A stretch of DNA of 64,000 nt from NCBI RefSeq assembly GCF_018139145.2, contig NC_059474.1:40566344-40630343 (forward strand), given 5' to 3'. The number at the start of each line of letters is the position of its first letter. Position 1 is the first letter of the stretch. The notes under the pieces were generated by a model. The model was not told the origin of the DNA and ran no database searches. It saw only the letters and a list, made by a program, of their open reading frames with translations. The position numbers and the translations under genes were made by a program. Shown in pieces: positions 11,995 to 24,100 of this stretch. This DNA is from Gymnogyps californianus. Taxonomy: Eukaryota > Chordata > Aves > Accipitriformes > Cathartidae.

Positions 11995-12310
11995 TACAAT
12001 TAATGGGTACCTGGATAAATCCAATATACTTGAGAAGACACAGCATGACTTTTATAAATCGAAGTCTATTAACAAACCTACTGGAATCTTTTGAGGGTGT
12101 CAGCAGCCATGTGGTTATCAGCAGTCTCTTTCATTTCCAATTTATTTAGACATCCAAAAGGCTTTTGACATAGTTTCTTGTCAAAGTATTTTAAGACTAA
12201 TCAGCCATAGGCAAGTCCTTGTATGGGTAAATAATTGGTTAACAGATAATAAGTAAGACAATTCTTACACTGGAGGAAGGTAATTTTTGGACTCCGGGTT
12301 CTAGACTAGC
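11995..12310 (+). mobile_element. Decayed CR1-like LINE fragment (reverse transcriptase region)
   Basis: From about 12143 one frame reads YLDIQKAFDIV and, further on, VLVWVNNWLTDNK before a TAA stop. These match two blocks of the CR1-type non-LTR reverse transcriptase: the segment with the first catalytic Asp (usually YLDFsKAFDtV), and the later W-x-x-NWL-x-D/N-R/K block. Upstream DNA (AGCATGACTT, then ACTGGAATCTTTTGAGGGTG) and downstream DNA (ACTGGAGGAAGGTAATTTTTGGA) also fit LINE sequence. The frame is interrupted and shifted, and both element ends are missing, so the fragment is old and inactive. The edges are approximate. Assignment to CR1 rather than another CR1-clade LINE is an inference. 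Confidence 0.7.
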
Positions 12311-15300
12311 TCATCTTTGATGATGGTTGATCCTGATTCTGTACAGACACCTCCATCACTCTCAGGCAGAGTATCTGGTCATTTCTGTGTTTTACGAGGA
12401 TGGTTGTTTTGGACTTCTCTGTCTTTTGGGGCACACAGCTCTCTTTTCCTCATTCCTAGTTTGAATTCATCTTACTTTAGTCATTCTTGACCCAGGGGAA
12501 AATGTTTCTGTTGCAGGTAGTGAGCAGCAACCAGTTTCCTCAGTGAAGAGCTGCCACTTCTATTGCCCCAATACTTCTCTTTAGCTAGTTGGCTTCCTCT
12601 ATACTGAACACATCCATATGCATCCCCTCCTCCTGAGAAGTTTCTAACAGCTGTATAGTCAGAGAATAAACCTCCATGCTACACTAATATTAATGCCACC
12701 CTTAAAGGAAAATAGGAAATTCAATGATCAGGTGAACTTTTTTTCATACAAAAATGGTATTTATTTTACTCTAGCATATTCATCAGATACTTGTGCAAAT
12801 GATAAGATAATCTATGAAAATAATAGCAGCTTTGACTCTTCTTTATGAGCCCATTCAGCTTATTTTGATTTCTGCTAATAGCAGGCCTCTGGGCCTTCAT
12901 GGTGTTATTTTTTTTCCCTTCAGATCTTCCAAACATCCTGACAGAAATGTTAAGCATCATAGTACTTAGGATTTCTCTCAGAATTTAACATATGCAAGTA
13001 TATGCGTGAGCAGATTCCCCCCCGCCCCGTCTTTCTTTAACAAGCCAAATACCGTTCTTTCCCTCCCTGTACAGTCTCCAGAGCATAACCTCAGGTGCTG
13101 TAACTTCATGCTTGCTTCCCCCTAACCCTTTTCCTGGTACCCCCTTCACCAACACCTCGCTGCCTCTGGGCAAACCATTGCTGGGCCCGGCTTCCACTTT
13201 CATCTCTGCAAGTCAGGTCTGCTCCAGCTGCAAGCGGCTGAGAATGGCATTGGGATTCATCTTACCTGACCCTGAGCAAACGTGAAGCTGTGCCCAGTTA
13301 AGTCCCTGCCACAGGTATTCATCCTGCTTCTCCTGGCATGTTCTCAGCCTGCTTATCCAAATCTGAGCAATAAGCGGTAATGCGGGTACCCTGCGAAGAC
13401 TATGGAGAAGATATTAACTAAGGAGAAAAATCTGAGCTCCTTAAAGAAATTTCTATATCATCCTTCAATATTCTTAGTGTAAAAATAAGGGAAAACCAGG
13501 AAGTGGGGGAATCTTTATACATACAGTATCATGTTACCGTAAATCCTACGCAAATCTGTGCTATGCAGTACTTTTCAACTGATATTCAAGATTTATTGTT
13601 GTTGTTCTTTAAAATAAAACAAAATCATAAATAATAATATTAGACAAAAGAATGTTTTCCTAAATCTGGGGAGGGGTGTTCATCTGGGACAACGCAGCTG
13701 ACGATAAAAAAACCCAAATCCACTAAGTTCATAAAAAAACATTGAAAGTAATAATGTGAGTTCATACCATAATTTATATGATATACTTAAGTGAACTATA
13801 GGAGGGGTTAATTGTTTTTCCTAAGGAAAAAAAATTTATTAAAAAAAGAGAATAAAAAAATCTCCTTATTTAAAATACGAGACTGGCTAACAGTATTCAG
13901 GAATGACATGCATTTTAATGTTTTGGTAATTTGTGTACGATGTGATATTTTTGCATTTTGACAATAAACACACAGATTCATATATCAATTTGTATTTAAT
14001 TTCATCAAAATATAATAGAGAGCTACGTGCATTGAAAGAGCCATCAAACTGTGGAAGTTGTCTCCTCTTACCAAGGGTTTCCCTGTGTGCCATGAGGAGC
14101 AGCAAGAGTTTGTTATCTGCATTAATCTCTTTAACTGGATTAAATTCTTGAGAACAAAATCCACTCAGTTCCTGGACTAGTATAGAGGCCGGATCTGTGG
14201 AACAGGTATCTATGAATAGACGTGCAGACAATTTGACTATGTTCCAGAAGACTACAGTTAAAGTCTGTGTCACAGGTTTTCCCAGGAGGCTGAGAACACT
14301 GCATAATTTGTGACTCTTTTTAGGGTCATAGTCATTCTAATAATTCTATTGTTTTGTTTTCTTTTATCCGACTAAAAAAAAATGAAAGAAAAAATTATAG
14401 AGAACCTTCTGAGTGAAAAAAACTCTGTGTTTGATCCAGCATTGTTTTAGCTACTGGTTGTGAGTTTTTGGTTCGATGCTAGACAAGGACAACAAATATA
14501 TAATCTAGTGTTACACTTCAATTTGATAAATGTTGCGGAGATTATTCTTTTCTTCTCCATTATGAAGCATAAACCATGGTCAACCAGTATAACAGACTGT
14601 ATTGCCTTGAAAATCTGGTGTCAAAATCCTCATTTTCCTGCAGAAAGGTACACTTACTTGTTCTATATTTTTATTTTGGCAGCTGCAGTCCTGACTTCAC
14701 ATACTTACAGCTGACCTAATTTAATTTCTTCTGTGTTGTAAGTAGAAAGACTTTGTCAATAACATTCCATTTGTTTGATGTTGAAGTTTTTGGTCATTTT
14801 AAAAACATTTTTTATTATTTTTATAATACATCTTTTCTGTATGAATTTTTGAAAGTGCAATAATCTCAGGTCTACTTCTTTCCAGGAATTTGTTCTGACT
14901 GAGAAATCTAACTAAACTAACTAAATGTACTTATCCTTTCTTTTTAAAGCATTATAATTTTCAAAAGGTCTCTGAAGTTCAAAGTGAATCTTTCTTCTAC
15001 CTAAATGATTTAATTCACAAAAAACTGCATGTAATCAAGTAAAAGTTCTGTGGTGACACTGAAATTGGAGATTAGACATATTTTTCTGTCCTGAACTACA
15101 TGTCAGCATGTGCCGCAAATAGCCTGTGGAGTGCTGTGCTGGTTAAACAATCTTCCTTTGAAATTCAGGCAGTTTGTTTCTTGATGATCAGATACATCAG
15201 ACCTGTTTGATGTAAGTTAAATAAACATCAGTGAAAACCCTAACAGAAGTGAAACTATTACAGAATTCATATTTTTTTTCTGCCCATATGACAGAGCTCA

Positions 15301-17650
15301 GTGTTCTAATCATAACTGTATAAGACACTATTGTGGGTAAATTGAAAGCATGTTGATCTTCATGCTTATTCCTCATTACATTTAATTATCTTTACATATT
15401 AAAAAAAAAAACAAAACCACAGCACAAGATTATCCATGTAAGGTATTATTTTGTAGCTTTTAATGACAATGAGGAAAATGGTTGAAGGGGAAGACTGTGG
15501 TAAATCTCATACTGAAATTTGTAGAATGCTGACATCTGGTGGTAAAACAAATTAAAACAGAAAGATGTGGCTAATTTCTTAGTCGCTTTGAGAGAGTATG
15601 ATTTCAAATAATCGCTTTCAGTAGATTATTCCAATCTGTTTGTTTTCTAGTTCTGTATATTTAGAAATTATTCCGTAACATAGCTTAAAAACATCCAAAT
15701 ATTCTGTCTTTATATAAATATACAGGTAGATACATCCCTTAAATGTCAGTCATAAGTGGTAAATTGACAGGAAGTGAATAATTAAAGGATTTCAGTGGTG
15801 AACCTGACTTCTTGGCATTACTTATTATTCTAAAAGGATTTTTTAACTTTTAGCAGTATTTGCCACCTACTTTAGAAATGGCATTTGTATATAATCATTG
15901 TTCCAAGATAATACTCTGAATCAGCCCCCCCAAATACTACTTATTTGTATAGTATGGGGCTTTTTTTTATATTACAGGTACAATTTATAAAAATACTATT
16001 TGTGATGCTTGCTTACCTTACCTGATGGGAAAACAAGGCTGCTAGCCTTTTAGAAATACTTTATCACTTTCTAGAATAAACATGCATTTAATTAAACTAA
16101 TGAGTGGTAATAGCAGCAGCTTCCAGCTATATCTAAACCTTATTTGGCATTAAAACAACAAGCACCGTTCTAGATTCACCTGGAGCAGAGCTGTGCTTGG
16201 TTCAGAAGCCATGGGATCATGAGACAACCACGAGACAACTCAGCTTGGTAAGGATTGCAGTAAGTGGTGTTACCTCTGTAGACATGGAAGTTGCATGTTA
16301 AGCTGCCTTGATATCTAGCTCGCCAAACAGCTGTTCAAAACCAAGTTGTGTTATCGCTAGAGCCTAAAACATAGAAGGGGATAGACTGGATGACACTTAG
16401 GGTCATTTTAGATGCCTTAGGGTATCTCTCCTGGTCTTCAGCTATTACTCCAGAAGGGGTGTCAAACACAACGTCTCGCATCTGTTAGCCCTGTGAAAGG
16501 GTATCAAACACCCTAAAAAATGCAAAATGACGCTAAGTTACTAGACTTAGGTAAGTGAGTCTTACATCTCTTGATCTCCAGTGTTTTGGCTGGGGCTTCT
16601 CAGCACAGGGAAGTCAGTAGAGCCAACCCTGCTGCTGCTGTCTCTGGCTCAGCCCTCCAGTCTGGGCTCCTTGGCAAGAAGACAGCACAGGCAAATCCAT
16701 CTGTGGCTCTTCTGGCTCTCACAGGATCCCAGCTGGAGGAACAACATGTACATACATCACACATGTAGCCCTGCTCTTGATATAGCATTTCCCCTTAACA
16801 GATAATTAACATACAGATCTGATTTAATAAGAAAAATAGGAAGGATTATGCCTTAGGGCAGATGAGAACCTTAACCCTTCACGTTTTGGTGCCTTCAGAA
16901 AGCAGACTTACTTGGTGACTGAAATGGAAAATAATAATTATATTTAATGTTAAGAAAAATATTTTTAAAAATGCATTAATTTCAATTCAGCTGTGTGTTT
17001 TTTCAAATGATGGAAACCTTGTCAGGAATTAAGTCATTATCAAAACAAGATTTTAGCAAGAGGAGTGAAACCTTTGAAAAAAAAACCAAAACAATTGAGC
17101 TAAATGCTTTGCCAAACATGTAATTTTCTTAGTTCTTCCTTAGTTCAGTTTAACAATGAATAGTCCCTTCCCAGGAAGAAACTTCCAGGCTAGCACAAAA
17201 ATAGTGATCTAAACAAAATTGTCAGAACGTATTGTGATATTTTTAAGTATGGCAAATGTGCCTTTGCCACTGCTTAATTTTAGGAGATACTTAAGTTTAC
17301 TTGCATATAGATCTTGTCCAGATGACAATAGCTGGCATAATTACATGTTGGTTTCTTGTTTAATTGAATCAATTGTTAAGCTGAATTGGAGACACTCCTC
17401 AGAAAAACTTATTTTCTCCCCAAAATAACAAGCATAAAGAACTTCCTTGTTGGTCATAAATATGTATTTATCACTTCTGGAGCCCACTGCATTAAGACTT
17501 TCCAGATATCCAGACTAATTTTATTTGAATTTAGGATATTGTACTTTTGTCTTTAATGAAGTATTCTATAAAACTTTTTAGGTAAGCCCTTGCTTCTCTG
17601 AGTTTTAGGGGAACTGTTGTTTCAAAGAGCAACGTTCTTCGCTTTAGTAG
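12311..17650. other. Intergenic DNA, no gene recognised
   Basis: Mostly AT-rich. Bases 13000-13400 are locally richer in G and C, with a short C-rich run at about 13016-13029, but no exon or repeat could be named. A 128-codon minus-strand open frame (13887-14273) has no recognisable similarity and is about the longest expected by chance in this much DNA. A 13-base motif occurs twice at 16457-16469 and 16499-16511. Confidence 0.55.
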
Positions 17651-17677
17651 GTTTTTTGTTTGTTTGTTTGTTTTTTT
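17651..17677 (+). repeat. (GTTT)n simple repeat
   Basis: A short run of GTTT units flanked by T runs. Confidence 0.85.
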
Positions 17678-20439
17678 GAGATTCGTAAAAAGAAGAGATG
17701 TATTGCATATGATTTATCAACATCCTGAAAGAAAGGTCAGTAACTGCTACCACAATTTTTACTCAGTCTAGTGTACATGAGAAAAACGTCAACTACCTCT
17801 TGCCAGAGATGCTCGGACTGGTATTGAAAATTACTTTCTTTTACTGTAAAGTCTTCTTTTATTTAACATCAAAGAGAATGCAGAATTTGACATTTTGATC
17901 ACTTTTAACATTATATTTTCCAGCAAGAGTTAATATGGTAATACAAAATCTTGTTGTACCAAAAGTAAAGGTCTAACAGATTAATTATTTGATGCCATTA
18001 CTATATGAAAATATAGATTGTTAATGCAGCAATATGATAGAGAACGACCTTATTATAACTGGTATACTAATGTAAAAAGTCATTTGAGTATAAAATATTG
18101 ATTTTAATTGAGGCATTAATTACTTACCTGTCAACAAATGTTTCTTGCTAAAATCAAAAAGGACATTCTCTTAAAGATTATTAGGAAGAAGAGGCAATGT
18201 CTTCCTTAAAGACTATTCACATTAAAATGATTATTTTGGGAATCATGGGGATCATTACTGTTTAGGGATCATATACATAAGAGTAACTGTAAATATGACT
18301 AAAAAATCATAAAAGCATATTTGTTAAAGGTTTTTCAAACACAAAAAAAATACTATTTAGACTATTAGCCATTTGGACCACTTTGGAATATAGTTTTATT
18401 TCAGAGAAATGGCTTTGGAAAGTTCCCATCACAGATTCAAAAACAGTAGAATCGTTTTTCAGTAGTAATGATTGAAAACAAGTTGCAGTTCTCTTTTTTT
18501 ATATATTAGCAGGCTGAATGTATGATTTGAGTGCTGTGTTCCTGAAAAAGATGCAAGATCCTTCTCTGATCTGTGTGGGGTCACAGATGAGTGTTGCCAT
18601 TGAGTGGAACAATAGAGGGGGATTCAGCTCCACAATAAGAGAACCTGAAGCATGCACATACGTGAGGTATGTCTGTGATCTAGTCTTAGTCTCTAAGCTC
18701 CTCTTCTAGCACATGGAGTCTAGAAAGCAATTCAGACCAGCAAAAGGTGATGCCCAGGATCTTGCCAGCTCTATCACTGCAAGCTCCGTTGACTATCGAT
18801 ATTGCTTGATTCGATTGCCTAACCGCAGGTATTTACTGAGATGTTGTAGGCTGTCCCACTTGACCTCCAGTTGCCAGTACAGAAAGGTGTAAGTCTCCTG
18901 TAATTCTTATGACAGATCCATTGAGACAACTGCCAGCTCCACGCACATATCGCAGGTATGCTAGGGCATCAGCTCAGAAGGCACTACGTGCATTCAGGTG
19001 GCTGAGTTGAACCTCAGATCTAAACTGGCTATAATGAGATCTTACACATTTTGCTCACATACAAACACCTCAACTCAGCTGTTCAAGCATGCTGATACTT
19101 CAGAAATTTCCAGAAGTAGGAGTGTTACTTGAGAAATAAACACATGATCAAAATGTTCACAGGTCCAGGACTAATAAAAGGGCGCTATAAGTACTTCAGG
19201 ATTTTTTTGTGATAAGCCCAATCTAGCCAAGAAGTACAACCTTATGAACTCAAGCTAATTAGAATACAAATCTAATAACCAAGAAGACTTGGGGCACAGG
19301 TCTCCTCTCTCCTTGCCGTTGGGGTTTGATATACAGCAAGACATTATCCCATGGCTGAGCTGTATCTGCTTGGATATCAGAGCTGGGTCTGCTATGCTGT
19401 TTGCTTCCTTCTGCACACAAATCCTAACTGCCAGAGGTAATGTCTTACTGAAATGCCTGGAGCTGTTTTCCCTCTTGGAAGTCCTGTTTTGCCTTCCTGC
19501 AGACCCAGGCAGACATTCATCTAGCAGATATGACTGGGCTGTATTTTTAAGGTTTTCAAATGAAGCCTAAAGGCTAGAGGTGAAATGAAAGGTACGCTAT
19601 GAAATACACGGAACTCAAGATAAACACCACCACAAGCTTTTCAAGCACAGAGCACAGGGAAGAGTAGTAAATGACAAAGAAACAAGGACTACAAGTGAAA
19701 AGGGAGAGGCAAAGGAGCTGAAGCTCTGTACTCTAATAGAGGAAAGAGGTTGCTGAGGTGTGAGCGTACGAAGCAGAGCAGGAGGCCTGCAATACAGGAC
19801 TTGGGTCTGTACAGTTCAAGCAGAAAAAATGGCTAGAGAGAGGTAACCAGTGAATCTGGGATGAGAAGGGATCCTCACTGGGTTCCTGAACCCTAGACTT
19901 CCTTTCTGAAGTTACTGTGACATAGGCTTCTTCACAAACCTTTGCTCTTAAAAGTAATTCAAAACTGGCTGCACAGAAAGTCAGGCTCTAAGTCCAGAAC
20001 AAGGCACCAAAATAAGTGACTAGACAAATTCAAAGACAGAATATCTGTAGTCAAATTTCTAGTTCAAGTGGAGATGTTGGCAGAGTTTAAAAGCACGTTA
20101 TCTGTCAAAGCCTGACTTTGCTGTCCTTCCCCCCTCCCAATCCCCTACACGTGTGCAGTATCTTCTGGCACTCCACTTGTCGTTACTTATGCAGCCTCTG
20201 CAGTCTGGAAAGAGCCCTGGAACTTGGCTTCTGGCACTAAATGCAGGTAAAGGGACTGTCAGCACGTAGTTTTAAAATATACTTATCTGATCATTTTATT
20301 TGGTGCACTACATTTTCCACATATTAGTAATTATGCTTATGATGACAGTGTCTCTCCTTAACCGCCACGTAACCACCTGTGCTACACATACGCTGTTAAA
20401 CATTTTGCTCATTTGTGTACACCTATCTCAGAGCTGGTG
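17678..20439. other. Intergenic DNA, no gene recognised
   Basis: No recognisable protein, RNA gene or repeat family. The 18710-19030 part has mixed composition and a repeated CGCAGGTAT word (near 18823 and 18950), but I could not assign it. Confidence 0.5.
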
Positions 20440-20946
20440 TTGAGAGAGGAGAGCAAACTATTCCGATGAACTGATGCAGGCAATGAAACGGATGGACACA
20501 CACAGCAATTGATGGAAAAACGGGTAAATGGGTATTGCTAGTAAGGTAAAGCGGATGTGATAAGAAAAAGAAGAGACAAGACAAAATGAGAGATGAGAGG
20601 GTAACAACAGCTAAGGGCCTTAAGGGGGTGGGAACGAATCAGAACTTGATGCAATGTAGCAGGGAGCCCTGAAAGTGGAAACAGAGCAGGGACGGGTCAT
20701 GCCCAGAACAAGGGACAGGGTGGGAAACTCATTGAAGCGGGGAGATAATCACCAATCTGATACGAGACTAGAGGGCAGATTTGAATGATCAGGAAAGAAT
20801 TGGAAAAAAAGCACACAAATAGATATTGAGATGAAATATGTAAAACTATTTAGCAGTATTTGGAGATCCTGGACATGAGTCCAGAGAGAAAGTGGTTGTG
20901 GACAATTTACAGACTCAGTGGGACCTTGAAATAATAAAAAAAAGAG

Positions 20947-20983
20947 CTGTCAAGAGACACTCATAGTGAGTGCCCCTTGACAG
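20947..20983 (+). repeat. Compound inverted repeat / predicted hairpin
   Basis: CTGTCAAG (20947-20954) pairs with CTTGACAG (20976-20983). Inside it CACTCA (20958-20963) pairs with TGAGTG (20967-20972) around a TAG loop. The two stems are separated by a symmetric 3x3 mismatch, AGA against CCC. That gives 14 paired positions in 37 bases. It is too short for a typical animal pre-miRNA. Confidence 0.85.
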
Positions 20984-21062
20984 TAAGACATCTGGGAACA
21001 CCTGTAATAAGGCTGAAATACAAAGCAAAAAGAAAGATAAAAGATCTTCCTCTGTAAGTCTG

Positions 21063-21084
21063 TGAGTCACTGCAAAGTGACTCA
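21063..21084. repeat. Inverted repeat made of two AP-1-type sites
   Basis: TGAGTCAC (21063-21070) and GTGACTCA (21077-21084) are exact reverse complements around TGCAAA. Each contains the AP-1 consensus TGA(G/C)TCA. Confidence 0.8.
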
Positions 21085-21140
21085 GTCATTGAGACTGAGG
21101 AAGAAGATCACATAAGAACAGAGAGCAGAATGAAATAAGA

Positions 21141-24100
21141 GTATTTCCTTTTGAATTTATTTGTAACATCAGAATTATAGCAAGCAGCAAAAAGATTTTA
21201 AACATCTGATGGGATTTCTCTGCCATGTTTTAGAAAAGTTGTGTAGAGTATTAAGAATTTATACAGCATGTAATTACAGGAAATAAAACAAGCATTCCCA
21301 AAGGTAATTTCTTTCCATAAAAATGTAAATGTACTTTATACTGCTGTTTACCCTGTCTTCTGTAGTTTGCTTTTCTACTCCATGACTTTGGAAATGGAAA
21401 ATGTCTTACTATATTGAGACTGAGTTTTCACATTGCCAAAACCTATTAATGTACCACTGAACACCACAAAGGGATTTCTAGCCTGTGTGATTAGGCTGGT
21501 ACCACTTGCTGGTAACTGGTTTTTTTTTTTTAATTATGAAGATAGCAATAGTAATGAAAAAGATAAACCTAACAAAACCAAGGAAATTAAGTATAGTGCA
21601 AATGTCTGCTTTTAGGTTCAGAAGGTGTTACACTTTCATATTTGTGGCGTGACATATCCTTTAAGGAAAATGAATTTGTCTACACGGCTGCCCAGCCAGG
21701 AGGAAACTAACGGTCTCCTGGGAAGCACACAGCTCCTGGGAGCAGATGCTCATGCCAAAGCCTCCCAGATCCATCTTAGGAGTCCCTCTGATATGAGGTG
21801 AAGGACAAGGCAACACCAATACTTTTCTTCTAGTATCTGCTCGTGTTGTTATGTAATCATCCCAGTTGTCCTTATCATCAGCCTCTCTGTTTTGTCCTTT
21901 TGTTTTGGGTGATAAGAATTGTCCGCTGTGTTACTTGTCTGTGGAGCGTTTCATTCAAAGGGGGGGTGTTCTCTGGCTCCTGATAGATGATGATGTGCAC
22001 ACAGCATTTCATGTTGGCTGGTGTTATCTCCTAGTTTCCTTTTGTCTGCTGCATCTTCTTTTCTATACAGTTTTCCAGCTCTCAGGAGTGCCTTTTTTAT
22101 CCTATGTTTGTCTAGCAATAAGTGCAAGAATGTACTGGCCTGAGGATGCTATGCAATACAAATATTACATACATAACAAACGAAAGTTATGAAAGATTGC
22201 CTAGTGCCTTACAAGTGCTTCTGGTCTATTCTGGTAAGGGTCTGTTCAGATTACTTCGAGGATACTAAAATAGGCAGAGGGAAGTGGTAGCCAGAAATTA
22301 GTGAAATTCAGAAACATTGCTGTTTCAGCGTGTGTAAATAGAATCATTTAAATTTCAAAAATTGTCAAAAAAGAGAAAACCCTAAAAATACATGGACTTC
22401 TGCATTGTGTGAATGTGTCTTTCCATATTTTTATTACGTTCTAATTCAGAATTTCTGAAATTGAAATATTTTATTCAGTCATTAAATTATTTTGCTTTTC
22501 CTCACATGAATGATAATTCAAGCTGCCAGTATCTCCTTGCAGGACTGGCATGGTGCAATGCAGACTTGGCCATCAGAGCTGGTAGGCCCATAAAGCGGAT
22601 GTTCACGCAGCTTTCAGAGCATGAGGGAGCTTAGCTGAGCAGACTGTGAAGGCTCACCTTACCTCTTCCCCAAAGTGCTACCCTAAGGAAACAGTTTAAT
22701 GTCTTAGGATTTTTAAGATCAGTTTGAAATGAAACATGTCAGGTAGCTTTGGGTTAGGTAGAACTAAACCGAACCAAACTATTTTATTTCAGTTTCAACC
22801 AACAACATTTGGGGAACATTTTCCCAAATAACAGTTTGGATTGGAGGAAACTATTTTCATGAGAGGAGTCACTCCAGTAGAAAATAACTGGTCACCTACT
22901 GTATTAATGCTTTGTAATCACTGTTTTTTTTCTGACGGCTAAAACCAGATCTCTTGCTGCCACCTGCTGTTATCACACAGAGTGGCTGGAATAGTTACCC
23001 ACAGGATTGTGTCAGTTTTGCAATATTTTACTTTCTAAACAGCCTTTAAACAAGGAGAAAGTATTTAGTATCTGATACAGTTTCTAAGCAAGTACAGGAG
23101 ATTTTTTTTTGTGAGATTGAAAGAGGATGCCAAACCCTAACCTTCTGACTAATTTAATAGTGATATGAAAATGGCAACGATATGCTAATGGTATTGTCCT
23201 TTTACTTGTGCAAATACTCATATGAGAAAAAAATTTATGGGGTTAGATGCTGTGCCAGAATGTCAGCTGGAGGTCTGTTTAGGTCTCTGCTCTACATATG
23301 CTTACATATCTGCCACTCTCCAAATCTCTTGCTTACGTACCCACATAAAAGAATGCACACAGCTGCAGTATTAAAAAAAAAAAAGACAACTGCCAAAATG
23401 CTGCTTTAACCAGACTGAAGATGGCATATTTCCGCAGCCAAAAAGAGATGGAAGCAGGGATCTCTCCCTAGCAGGATATCAAAAGGCTGCAAATCTCTCA
23501 TGAGGTGAATGAAAAATTAGTAACTGAGGAATAAAAACAAGGGGCTTCTATTCAACTCTGTAAGACAGAGAAGAGTGGCAACAGCATTTCCCTGTCTCCC
23601 AAGCAACAATGACTTGGTGCCTGGAAGGTGGATCCCTCCAGATCACTGGTCCTGGTGGTTGTATATGGTTTGAGAAAGGCTTCTCGGAGCTCCTTTCGGA
23701 TTTTTTGCAGATTTAGGCAGATAAGATATGTTTTTAGAGGTTTATTGCAGAAAAAGAGAAAAGAAAACCTAGGTGTTCACTGTTACATAACTAAAAAACC
23801 AAACAAAAACCAAAAGAAAGATCACTGATATTCTGATGCATCAGAGAATTATTACAAGCCTAAGGCCCAAGCTTCTAATGTCCTCTGCCACCAGCCCTGA
23901 ACCCAACACTGATGCTTTGTCAAGCTCATAGCAGTGCATTAATGAAGTACTTACTTTCCATATCTGAAAATATAATTACAATATCCCACAGGAAGCCAGT
24001 TTATATGTTTTGCCCTTAAGATCACATTCTGATTAAGGTGAAAGGTGAACTTCAGCACTGAATGTCTGGTTGTTCATTTTGCTTAATTGCTAATTCGGTT

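Larger units (their letters stand above)
20440..21140 (+). other. Purine-biased block with two inverted repeats, unidentified
   Basis: For about 700 bases the plus strand is enriched in A and G (75% purine by hand count in 20521-20580). Flanks are more balanced. It contains a compound hairpin (20947-20983) and an AP-1-like inverted repeat (21063-21084) 80 bases apart. No protein frame is visible on either strand. It could be part of a decayed mobile element, an exon of a long non-coding RNA, or a chance composition domain. Confidence 0.4.

Noticed and set aside
21866..22192. 108-codon hydrophobic frame
   Set aside because: It does not begin with ATG, and its hydrophobicity follows from T-rich DNA. 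Nothing resembles a known membrane protein.
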